DNA of 5,410 bases. Source: Desulfuromonadaceae bacterium GWB2_53_15. Lineage in GTDB: Bacteria; Desulfobacterota; Desulfuromonadia; Geobacterales; Pseudopelobacteraceae. The notes below the pieces were generated by a model. It saw nothing but the letters and a program-made list of their open reading frames with translations, was not told the origin of the DNA and did no database searches. This document shows, one piece after another, positions 1 through 5,340 of the stretch. The stretch covers positions 1-5,410 of the forward strand of contig MHXL01000177.1 of NCBI GenBank assembly GCA_001824455.1, given 5' to 3'. The position numbers and the translations under genes were made by a program. Each line of letters begins with the position of its first letter. The stretch's first letter is position 1.

Positions 1-57
1 GAGAATTTGATACACATTACACTAAAAAAGTAAAGTAAGCAATTAGTAGAACTGACC

Positions 58-75
58 ATGACAATTTCGTGTCAT
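58..75. repeat. Short inverted repeat ATGACA-N6-TGTCAT
   Basis: Two perfect 6-base arms (58-63 and 70-75) flank a 6-base spacer. It lies about 30 bases upstream of the -35 box of the predicted cobM promoter. The spacing and symmetry would suit a dimeric regulator binding site, but the arms are short and chance occurrence is possible. Confidence 0.35.
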
Positions 76-104
76 TGCAACACAACCCAAAAGACGACCC
101 CAAC

Positions 105-133
105 TTGACATGCCCCAGGTTTCGGACTACAAG
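105..133 (+). promoter_or_regulatory. Sigma-70-type promoter for the cobM-cbiG-pdxA operon
   Basis: A perfect -35 hexamer TTGACA (105-110) is followed, after the optimal 17 bases, by TACAAG (128-133), which matches 4 of 6 bases of the TATAAT consensus. Transcription would start near 140, leaving an untranslated leader of about 55 bases before the cobM start at 195. It lies in the only non-coding stretch ahead of the operon. This is a prediction from sequence only. Confidence 0.5.
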
Positions 134-194
134 AACAGAACGTTTCGGTACTAACGTTTTCCGGAATATCTCGATTGTTTGATGGAGAGAGTTC

Positions 195-971
195 ATGTCA
201 CCAAAGGTATCATTCGTCGGTGCAGGGCCGGGCGCAACCGACCTTATCACTATCCGCGGGGCGCGGCTCCTGCGTCATGCCGACGTAGTCATCTTCGCCG
301 GCAGCCTGGTGGACCGGAAACTCGTCCAGCTCTATGCTGCGGCTGCTGCCATACACGACTCGGCCGGCATGACCCTGTCCGAAGTTCTCACCGTGATGAC
401 GGACTCCATTGCGGCGGGAAAAAACGTTGTTCGAGTGCATACCGGCGACCCCTCGATCTACGGTGCCATCCAGGAGCAGATGGAGGCCTTGGACCGCTTG
501 GGCATCGACTACGAGGTGGTGCCGGGCGTGACCAGCGCCTTTGCCGCGGCCGCCGCACTGAAACAGGAACTGACCCTGCCGGAGGTCTCCCAGACGGTGA
601 TCATTACCCGTATCGAGGGACGCACCCCGGTACCGGAGCGGGAGCGACTGAGCGAGATCGCCCGTATCGGCGCTACCATGGTGATCTATCTGTCGGTGGG
701 AATGGTCGAACAGGTGGTGGAGCAACTCCTGACCGGGGCCTACACGCCGGAAACATCAGCAGCCGTGGTCTGCCGGGCATCATGGGATGACGAGCAAATC
801 ATTCAGTGCACCCTGGCTGACATAGCTGCCAAGGTGCGCGAGGCCGGCATCGACCGCCAGGCTTTGATCATCGTGGGGGATGTGCTGGCGGCGCGGCGCG
901 AAGGGCTCAAGGCCAAGTCGCTGCTTTACGATGGAGGCTTTGCCCACGGCTTCCGGGACAGCGTGGCCTGA
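195..971 (+). CDS. cobM: Cobalt-precorrin-4 C11-methyltransferase (CobM/CbiF)
   Basis: This cytoplasmic enzyme transfers a methyl group from S-adenosylmethionine to C-11 of (cobalt-)precorrin-4, a step in corrin-ring synthesis for vitamin B12. The 258-residue length fits the family. Hallmarks of tetrapyrrole methylases are visible: GAGPGATDLIT at residues 9-19, GDPSIYG at 84-90 and PGVTSAFAAAA at 110-120, which form the cofactor cleft. TRIEGRTPVP at 138-147, RASWDDE at 194-200 and IIVGDVL at 225-231 are typical of the CobM/CbiF branch. The ATG at 195 is chosen because GGAG (184-187) sits 7 bases upstream and the protein begins directly with the first beta strand. The stop is one base before cbiG. 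The full-length CbiG next door indicates the cobalt-early anaerobic route, so cbiF is an equally valid name. Confidence in the family is high. Confidence 0.95.
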   Translation: MSPKVSFVGAGPGATDLITIRGARLLRHADVVIFAGSLVDRKLVQLYAAAAAIHDSAGMTLSEVLTVMTDSIAAGKNVVRVHTGDPSIYGAIQEQMEALDRLGIDYEVVPGVTSAFAAAAALKQELTLPEVSQTVIITRIEGRTPVPERERLSEIARIGATMVIYLSVGMVEQVVEQLLTGAYTPETSAAVVCRASWDDEQIIQCTLADIAAKVREAGIDRQALIIVGDVLAARREGLKAKSLLYDGGFAHGFRDSVA

Positions 972-972
972 G

Positions 973-2037
973 ATGCGCATCGCCGTCATCGCCATAACCC
1001 GTAACGGGGCCCTGTTGGGGCAGAAACTGCGGGAAAGCCTGGCCGGGGCACAGCTTCATGTTTCGAACCGTTATGCCGGCCAGGCCGGCACGCTCAAACA
1101 GATCTTCGATCCCGCTGGCCTGAAGGAGCTGATCGCCTCGCTCTGGCCGGAATGCGACGGATTTGTCTTCATCATGGCCAGCGGCATTGTGGTGCGCATG
1201 GTCGCCCCCTTCCTGGAATCAAAAGATAAAGACCCGGCCGTGGTCGTGATGGACGATGCCGGCAAATTCGCCATCTCACTCCTCTCCGGCCACCTGGGAG
1301 GGGCCAACGAACTGGCCGAGCGCTGCGCCTTCATCAGCGGCGCCCGACCAGTCATTACCACTGCTACCGATGCCAATGACCTGCCCTCCTTCGACATGCT
1401 GGCCAAGGAGCAGGATTGGGCCATCGAAGACCTCTCCAAAATCAAGACACTTAACCGTATGCTGCTGGATGGAGCAGAGATCGCCGTGGTCGATCCCGGC
1501 GGACAGACCCGCAACTGGTTTCACGGCCGCGGCAAGCTCTGCTTTTACGACAGCATGGCCTTGGCCATGGACAGTCGGGCCAGCGGGTTCCTGTTCGTCA
1601 CCAACCGTCACATCCCTTCCCAGAACCAGCCGGACAACCTGCTGATCCTCCGGCCACGCAACCTGGTACTGGGTATCGGCTGCAACCGGGGCACTCAGGC
1701 AGAAGAGATCGAGAACTTTGTCTGCATGCAGCTCAGGCAGGCATTCCTGGCCCTGAAGAGCGTAAAGTGCATTGCATCGGCTGCTGCCAAGCGTGACGAA
1801 CAAGGACTGATCAAATTCGCGGAACAACACGCCATCCAACTGGTTTTTTTTGCAAGCGAAGAATTGAACCAGGTCAGCGTCCCATCGCCGCCGTCACGAC
1901 ATGCCCTGGCTGCCATTGGAGCCAAAGGGGTGGCCGAGCCGGCCGCAATCCTGGCCTCGGGCAATGGTCGATTGCTGTTGAGAAAGGTCAAATCCGACAA
2001 CGTCACCCTGGCGGTGGCGGAGGTACACTGTGCCTGA
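973..2037 (+). CDS. cbiG: Cobalt-precorrin-5A hydrolase (CbiG)
   Basis: CbiG opens the delta-lactone of cobalt-precorrin-5A and releases the two-carbon fragment as acetaldehyde, giving cobalt-precorrin-5B. This is the step after CbiF in the anaerobic B12 pathway. The 354-residue protein starts MRIAVIAIT, the usual N-terminus. The conserved core covers residues 68-115 (ASGIVVR, DDAGKFAISLLSGHLGGAN), followed by ITTATDANDLPSFD at 128-141. The C-terminal CobE-like domain begins near LGIGCNRG (233-240) and includes AKGVAEPAAIL (317-327). Both domains are present, so this is not a lone CobE-type protein. The ATG lies one base after the cobM stop and has no strong ribosome binding site, which suggests translational coupling. 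An open frame running from 880 inside cobM is not a plausible earlier start. A run of eight T residues occurs at 1844-1851. Confidence 0.95.
   Translation: MRIAVIAITRNGALLGQKLRESLAGAQLHVSNRYAGQAGTLKQIFDPAGLKELIASLWPECDGFVFIMASGIVVRMVAPFLESKDKDPAVVVMDDAGKFAISLLSGHLGGANELAERCAFISGARPVITTATDANDLPSFDMLAKEQDWAIEDLSKIKTLNRMLLDGAEIAVVDPGGQTRNWFHGRGKLCFYDSMALAMDSRASGFLFVTNRHIPSQNQPDNLLILRPRNLVLGIGCNRGTQAEEIENFVCMQLRQAFLALKSVKCIASAAAKRDEQGLIKFAEQHAIQLVFFASEELNQVSVPSPPSRHALAAIGAKGVAEPAAILASGNGRLLLRKVKSDNVTLAVAEVHCA
2019..2023 (+). promoter_or_regulatory. Ribosome binding site fixing the GTG start of pdxA
   Basis: GGAGG lies inside the end of cbiG, 6 bases before GTG at 2030 but 21 bases before the first in-frame ATG at 2045. 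The spacing therefore supports the GTG as the true start, which makes pdxA overlap cbiG by 8 bases. Confidence 0.7.
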
Positions 2038-3046
2038 TATTTCCATGAAACCACTTATCGCCATCACCATGGGCGACCCCTGCGGAGTCGGACCTGAAAT
2101 CATCGTCAAGGCATTGCAGCACCCGGAGATCGCGAAGACCTGCGTGCCGCTCGTGATCGGCGATGCAATTGCCATGGCGCGGGCAGTGAAGGTCTGCGGC
2201 TCCCCCCTGCAGTTGAATGAAATCATCGCTCCCGAGAAGGCGCGGCAGGCGCCGGCAGGCACTATTCCGCTGCTGTCTGTCTCCCTGCTTGATACCGAGG
2301 ATCTGGGCTACGGTAAACCAACAGCGGCGAGTGGTGATGCCGTGTTCCGTTACATCTGTACTGCCGCCCGCCTGTGCCTGGAGGGCAGTGCGGCAGCCAT
2401 GGCCACCGCTCCCATCAGCAAGGAGGCCATGAACCGGGCCGGCCATGACTATCCCGGGCATACCGAACTGCTGGCAGAGCTGTGCGGGACAAGCGATTAC
2501 GTGATGATGCTGGCGGGGGATGTGCTGCGAGTCAGCCTGGTGACGATCCATGAAGCGCTCAAGGATGTGCCCGGACTGGTCAGTTTTGAACGGGTATCGA
2601 AGACCATCCGGGTAACCGAATCAGGTGTACGCCGCTTGACCGGAATCACGCGACCGCGCCTGGCGGTGCTGGCCCTCAACCCGCACTGCGGCGAGGGAGG
2701 CATGTTCGGCAACGAGGAGCGTGACATCATCGGACCGGCCATCCAGGCTGCTCAAGCGGAAGGGATCGATGCCGTCGGGCCGTTGTCGGCCGACACCCTG
2801 TTTCACTTTGCCCAGCAGGGGGCCTATGACGGAGTGGTTGCCATGTACCACGACCAGGGGTTGATCCCGCTGAAAATGCTGCATTTTGACGATGCTGTGA
2901 ATGTGACGCTGGGGCTGCCGATTATCCGCACCTCGGTGGATCACGGCACAGCCTATGATCTGGCAGGGACCGGCAGGGCTTCGGAGAACAGCCTGTTGGC
3001 GGCTATCAGAATGGCCGCTCACATGGCAGGGTCGGAGATAGAATAA
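2030..3046 (+). CDS. pdxA: 4-hydroxythreonine-4-phosphate dehydrogenase (PdxA)
   Basis: PdxA oxidises 4-phosphohydroxy-L-threonine with NAD(P); the product loses CO2 and is then condensed with deoxyxylulose phosphate by PdxJ in the DXP-dependent vitamin B6 pathway. The 338-residue length is close to the usual ~330. Metal ligands H174 (IHEAL), H219 (LNPHCGEGG) and H274 (YHDQG) have the same spacing, 45 and 55 residues, as H166, H211 and H266 of the E. coli enzyme. Substrate-binding residues H144-T145 (PGHTELLA), K282, N291 and R300 are also present. GDPCGVGPE at 15-23 is the N-terminal signature, with Cys where Ala is common. The start is the GTG at 2030, backed by GGAGG. The gene overlaps cbiG by 8 bases and seems to close the B12 operon. 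PdxA2-type enzymes acting on 4-phosphothreonate share these residues, so the exact substrate is less certain than the family. Confidence 0.93.
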   Translation: MPDISMKPLIAITMGDPCGVGPEIIVKALQHPEIAKTCVPLVIGDAIAMARAVKVCGSPLQLNEIIAPEKARQAPAGTIPLLSVSLLDTEDLGYGKPTAASGDAVFRYICTAARLCLEGSAAAMATAPISKEAMNRAGHDYPGHTELLAELCGTSDYVMMLAGDVLRVSLVTIHEALKDVPGLVSFERVSKTIRVTESGVRRLTGITRPRLAVLALNPHCGEGGMFGNEERDIIGPAIQAAQAEGIDAVGPLSADTLFHFAQQGAYDGVVAMYHDQGLIPLKMLHFDDAVNVTLGLPIIRTSVDHGTAYDLAGTGRASENSLLAAIRMAAHMAGSEIE

Positions 3047-3067
3047 ATAGTCGTAAGAAGGCATTTT

Positions 3068-3103
3068 GCAAGAAGCCCCGCCGGTATCGGCGGGGCTTCT
3101 TGC
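3068..3103. terminator. Bidirectional rho-independent terminator between pdxA and flgM
   Basis: Perfect 15-bp arms (3068-3082 and 3089-3103) enclose a 6-base loop GGTATC. The core GCCCCGCC/GGCGGGGC is flanked by AAGAA on one side and TTCTT on the other. It lies 21 bases after the pdxA stop and 2 bases beyond the flgM stop on the opposite strand, as expected for a terminator shared by converging genes. The U-rich part is short and sits mostly inside the stem in both directions, so efficiency is uncertain. Confidence 0.8.
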
Positions 3104-3105
3104 GT

Positions 3106-3381
3106 TCAGTCTTTGAGTGTGTTGAGGATTTTGCTGGCGACATCCTTGCCGCTGATGTTGTAGGTGCCGGACGCCAACCGCTGCCGGATGGCATCCACCT
3201 TCTGCCGGCGGATTTCGTCGTCTTCCGGAGCGGATGTATTCATCCGTTCGACGGCCGTCGAGAGTTGCACGCTGAAGGCTTTGCTGTCAGCCTTTGCCGG
3301 TTGATCTGGGCGGCCTGCAGTTTTTTTGCGAGTTGGATCCAGATCAGCAGTATAGTTCTTATTGACGTTTTCTATTTTCAT
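3106..3381 (-). CDS. flgM: FlgM-family anti-sigma-28 factor
   Basis: FlgM binds and inhibits the flagellar sigma factor FliA (sigma-28) until the hook-basal body is complete, and is then exported through the flagellar secretion system. The 91-residue protein has the expected form: a polar, probably disordered N-terminal half, and a C-terminal sigma-binding segment at about residues 57-90 with RRQKVDAIRQ (58-67), GTYNISG (72-78) and VASKIL (81-86). The start MKIENV at 3381 is chosen because AGGA (plus coordinates 3389-3392) is 7 bases upstream. In-frame starts further out, at 3417 and 3528, would sit inside or beyond the predicted sigma-28 promoter and would add residues unlike the family. No other flagellar gene is in the window; the upstream neighbour is a bacteriohemerythrin. 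Length and motif are typical; the isolated location is the unusual point. Confidence 0.88.
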   Translation of the reverse strand: MKIENVNKNYTADLDPTRKKTAGRPDQPAKADSKAFSVQLSTAVERMNTSAPEDDEIRRQKVDAIRQRLASGTYNISGKDVASKILNTLKD

Positions 3382-3388
3382 GGCTGAA

Positions 3389-3392
3389 TCCT
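3389..3392 (-). promoter_or_regulatory. Ribosome binding site of flgM
   Basis: AGGA on the minus strand lies 7 bases before the ATG at 3381-3379. It decides the start among three in-frame ATGs by favouring the one that gives a standard 91-residue FlgM. Confidence 0.6.
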
Positions 3393-3424
3393 GTGAAGCC
3401 AAATTTGCATTCTTCATAGATATT

Positions 3425-3451
3425 ATATCGGGAAATTCCCAAAAATCTTTA
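3425..3451 (-). promoter_or_regulatory. Sigma-28 (FliA)-type promoter upstream of flgM
   Basis: On the minus strand, TAAAGATT (3451-3444) is followed by exactly 11 bases and then CCCGATAT (3432-3425). The enterobacterial FliA consensus is TAAAGTTT-N11-GCCGATAA, so 13 of 16 positions match with the correct spacer. Transcription would start near 3418, giving a leader of roughly 37 bases. A perfect TATAAT (3427-3422) overlaps the -10 element, but no TTGACA-like box stands at the right distance, so sigma-28 fits better than sigma-70. The spacer and -10 contain an 11-base palindrome, GGGAAATTCCC at 3430-3440. Confidence 0.6.
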
Positions 3452-3458
3452 ACATTTT

Positions 3459-3860
3459 TTACCTGTTTTCTGCCTTGATAAAGGCTGCGTAAATCTGGTC
3501 GGTCCCTTTGATGTGGCAGGAAATCCACTCTTTGAGGAAATCGAGGGTTTCCTTGCTCATGATGTCCCCGTCACGGAAATTCTCCTTGATATGCTTCACC
3601 CTTGAAACGAAAAAATCGTGTTCCTGGCGATGACCGCCAAGACCGGGAAAACCATGGGTCAGCATCAGGCGTTCCTCATCCTCGAAATGGATTGCAATAT
3701 AGCGGATCAGCTCTTGCAGGACGTAACTGATAATCAGCCCGCCGGTGCCCTCCCGCACCGCTGCCTCCAGATCGCTGATCATCGATATGAGCCGCTGATG
3801 CTGTTCGTCGATATCTGGAATGTTCAGGGCAAAACTGTCATCCCATTCAAAAATTGACAT
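3459..3860 (-). CDS. Bacteriohemerythrin (single-domain, O2-binding diiron protein)
   Basis: This 133-residue protein is a single hemerythrin four-helix bundle of the bacterial type, expected to bind O2 reversibly at a non-heme diiron centre in the cytoplasm. No signal peptide or membrane segment is seen. All seven iron ligands of the family are present: H21 (DEQHQRL), H58 and E62 (HFEDE), H77 and H81 (HRQEH), and H116 and D121 (HIKGTD). The N-terminal FEWDDSF motif is also typical. The ATG at 3860 has a strong AGGAG at 3871-3867, six bases upstream. It lies 43 bases downstream of the M16 peptidase gene and 77 bases upstream of flgM, all on the minus strand. Known roles in the family include oxygen storage, delivery or sensing; proximity to flgM permits, but does not prove, a link with motility or aerotaxis. 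Confidence 0.94.
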   Translation of the reverse strand: MSIFEWDDSFALNIPDIDEQHQRLISMISDLEAAVREGTGGLIISYVLQELIRYIAIHFEDEERLMLTHGFPGLGGHRQEHDFFVSRVKHIKENFRDGDIMSKETLDFLKEWISCHIKGTDQIYAAFIKAENR

Positions 3861-3866
3861 TTATCT

Positions 3867-3871
3867 CTCCT
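3867..3871 (-). promoter_or_regulatory. Ribosome binding site of the bacteriohemerythrin
   Basis: AGGAG on the minus strand is six bases before the ATG at 3860-3858. It is strong and well spaced and confirms the start that leaves the N-terminal FEWDDSF motif at residues 4-10. Confidence 0.7.
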
Positions 3872-3880
3872 CTTCAATCC

Positions 3881-3898
3881 GTAAGTTAATACACTTAC
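3881..3898. repeat. Inverted repeat GTAAGT-N6-ACTTAC before the hemerythrin gene
   Basis: Perfect 6-base arms (3881-3886, 3893-3898) with a 6-base spacer lie in the 43-base gap between the M16 peptidase stop and the hemerythrin start. No T-run follows on the minus strand, so it does not look like a terminator. It could be an operator or a small mRNA hairpin, or chance. Confidence 0.35.
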
Positions 3899-3903
3899 TG
3901 TTT

Positions 3904-5340
3904 TCATGGTTGCGGAACCCTCTGTTTCAGGTCCAGATCCAGCTCGCGCACGACACCGAAGCTGGCAAGCGGCTTGTCAAATTTGGTGGCGTCTCCCACC
4001 ACAACCAATTTGAAGGCATCCGGCTTCAGGTGCTTCCGGGCGGCGTTAAGCACATCCTCTTTGGTTATCCGGGTGATGTTGCCGCGATATTTTTCCAGGT
4101 AATCGGCGGGATAACCGTAGTACTCCAGACGGGCACGCTGGGTCACAATGGAGGCCGGACTGGTGAAGCCAAACATGAAGGAATTGATAATGAACTCCTT
4201 GGCTGATTTCAACTCTTGATCACTGACCGGCTCCTTGGTAATACCGGCGATGATGGTCTTCATCAGACCAATCGCCTTGGCGGTAGATTCTGCCTTGGTC
4301 TCGGTCTCGGCAATAAAACTGCCGGTGAATCGACGGCCGACATCAAAGCGGCTGTCTACATTATAGGCCAACCCCTGGTTGGTGCGGATCTCCATGGTCA
4401 GCCGCGATGTAAAGCTGCCACCCAGGATATAGTCCAGTATTCGTATGGCGTAAAGGTCGGGATTGTCCTTGGTGATGCCCAGGTGCCCCATGCGGATGAC
4501 TGTCTGGTTGACCTCTTTCCTGCCATAAAGCACTTCTGGAGTGAACAACTGCGCCGGCTGGGGAATATCCGGCAGCACCAAGGGCGCAGCTTTTTCATTA
4601 CGGCCAAAAACCGTGTTCAGCTCTTGAAGCATGGCCTCCCGCTCAAAGTCACCCGACACCGCCAGGATGGTGTTGTCGCTCCGGAAAAATCTGCGATGGA
4701 AGTCCAGCAGATCCTGGCGGGTGATGGCCTTGACCGATTCAAAGGTCGGCACCACGCCCAGCGGGTGCCCGGCATAGATAGCTTTGCTGAGCTCGCGAGC
4801 GCCAATCTCCTTGGGATCGTCGTTCTGGCGGCGCAGCGCCTCAATCATCTGCTTGCGGGCAATTTCGACGCGCTTCTCGCTGAAATCCGGTCTCAGCAGC
4901 ACATCGCTGAAGATCCGCAGGGTCCGACTGAAGTTTTTAGTCAGGGAGGTCAGCGAAACCGTGCCCATATCAGCGCCAATGCCGCTCTCCACTGCTGAGG
5001 CCATAAACTCCAGCTCGTCGTCCATCTTCTCCGGCGACAGCCCACCGGCACCGCCGCTGCGCATAACGCTGCCGGCAAGGCCGGCCAAGCCTGACTTGGC
5101 GGCCGGCTCATAAACCGAACCGGTGCGCACCATGGCGCTAAGGTTGATGATGGGCAATTCCGGGTCGGCTAGCAGGTAGACCGGCATGCCGCATTCCAGC
5201 ACCACCCGTTCGGCCTGCGGAATCTCAAAACGCAACTCGGGAAAGGTCATGCTGCGGGGATTGCTTTTTGCCGGTTCGCCGGCAAAAGCCGTAGTTATCG
5301 AAGCAATGATGAAGCAGAGGGAGATCAGGAGCTGTCTCAT
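3904..5340 (-). CDS. Exported M16-family peptidase-like protein, non-catalytic subunit
   Basis: This 478-residue protein has a signal peptide (MRQ, then a hydrophobic stretch to about residue 18, cleavage expected after AFA at 18-20) and two M16 (pitrilysin-like) domains. Active M16 enzymes carry HxxEH for zinc. Here the equivalent stretch, GLAGLAGSVMRSG (84-96), has G87, G90 and S91 in place of His, Glu and His, so zinc-dependent cleavage is not expected. The second half keeps the substrate-side pattern SFTSRL...GLAYNVDS, with R313 and Y326 as the likely Arg/Tyr pair of non-catalytic subunits. In known bacterial M16B heterodimers one subunit carries the zinc site and the other this pair. The start overlaps the preceding gene as ATGA and has GGAGGTGA upstream. 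The substrate is unknown; periplasmic peptide or protein degradation is the likely setting. Confidence 0.88.
   Translation of the reverse strand: MRQLLISLCFIIASITTAFAGEPAKSNPRSMTFPELRFEIPQAERVVLECGMPVYLLADPELPIINLSAMVRTGSVYEPAAKSGLAGLAGSVMRSGGAGGLSPEKMDDELEFMASAVESGIGADMGTVSLTSLTKNFSRTLRIFSDVLLRPDFSEKRVEIARKQMIEALRRQNDDPKEIGARELSKAIYAGHPLGVVPTFESVKAITRQDLLDFHRRFFRSDNTILAVSGDFEREAMLQELNTVFGRNEKAAPLVLPDIPQPAQLFTPEVLYGRKEVNQTVIRMGHLGITKDNPDLYAIRILDYILGGSFTSRLTMEIRTNQGLAYNVDSRFDVGRRFTGSFIAETETKAESTAKAIGLMKTIIAGITKEPVSDQELKSAKEFIINSFMFGFTSPASIVTQRARLEYYGYPADYLEKYRGNITRITKEDVLNAARKHLKPDAFKLVVVGDATKFDKPLASFGVVRELDLDLKQRVPQP
5266..5287. repeat. 9-bp hairpin with a 4-base loop in the M16 signal-peptide region
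   Basis: TTTTGCCGG (5266-5274) and CCGGCAAAA (5279-5287) are perfect reverse complements around the loop TTCG. With one bulged T at 5265, two further pairs (5263-5264 with 5288-5289) can form. In the mRNA it lies about 50-75 bases into the M16 coding sequence, over the codons for the signal-peptide cleavage site. No T-run follows in either direction, so it is not a standard terminator. Confidence 0.5.

Larger units (their letters stand above)
1..194. other. AT-richer leader / intergenic region upstream of cobM
   Basis: This stretch is visibly richer in A and T than the genes that follow, and no convincing gene was found in it. Plus-strand frames hold only short open stretches without a start preceded by a ribosome binding site. 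One frame gives a possible 11-codon tail of an upstream gene stopping at TAA 36-38, but it is too short to identify. The region contains a promoter-like pair at 105-133, an inverted repeat at 58-75, two similar blocks beginning AACGTTT at 139 and 153, and the palindrome TTCCGGAA at 159-166. The conserved B12-box core of cobalamin riboswitches (GCCACTG) was looked for and is not seen. An old mobile-element end is possible but unproven. Confidence 0.5.

Noticed and set aside
107..125. Possible insertion-sequence end (TGACATGCCCC...)
   Set aside because: It vaguely recalls IS3-type termini, but no matching opposite end, transposase or target duplication is visible in the window.
58..154. Small leader peptides from ATG 58 (16 codons) or ATG 110 (14 codons)
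   Set aside because: Neither has a ribosome binding site, and both overlap the predicted promoter; no cofactor-related codon pattern is seen.
179..790. 203-codon open frame overlapping cobM in another frame
   Set aside because: It is rich in Arg, Gly, Pro and His, as out-of-frame GC-rich DNA typically is; the cobM frame carries all the tetrapyrrole methylase motifs.
880..972. Earlier start for cbiG inside cobM
   Set aside because: The upstream frame is a shadow of cobM; the family N-terminus begins exactly at MRIAVIAIT from the ATG at 973.
3382..3528. N-terminal extension of flgM from an ATG at 3528 or 3417
   Set aside because: The extra residues do not resemble FlgM, overlap the hemerythrin gene and the predicted promoter, and the ATG at 3381 has its own AGGA.
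4216..4998. 260-codon open frame on the plus strand
   Set aside because: It lies wholly antisense to the M16 gene, and its translation shows no recognisable family pattern; the minus-strand protein has clear M16 motifs and a signal peptide.
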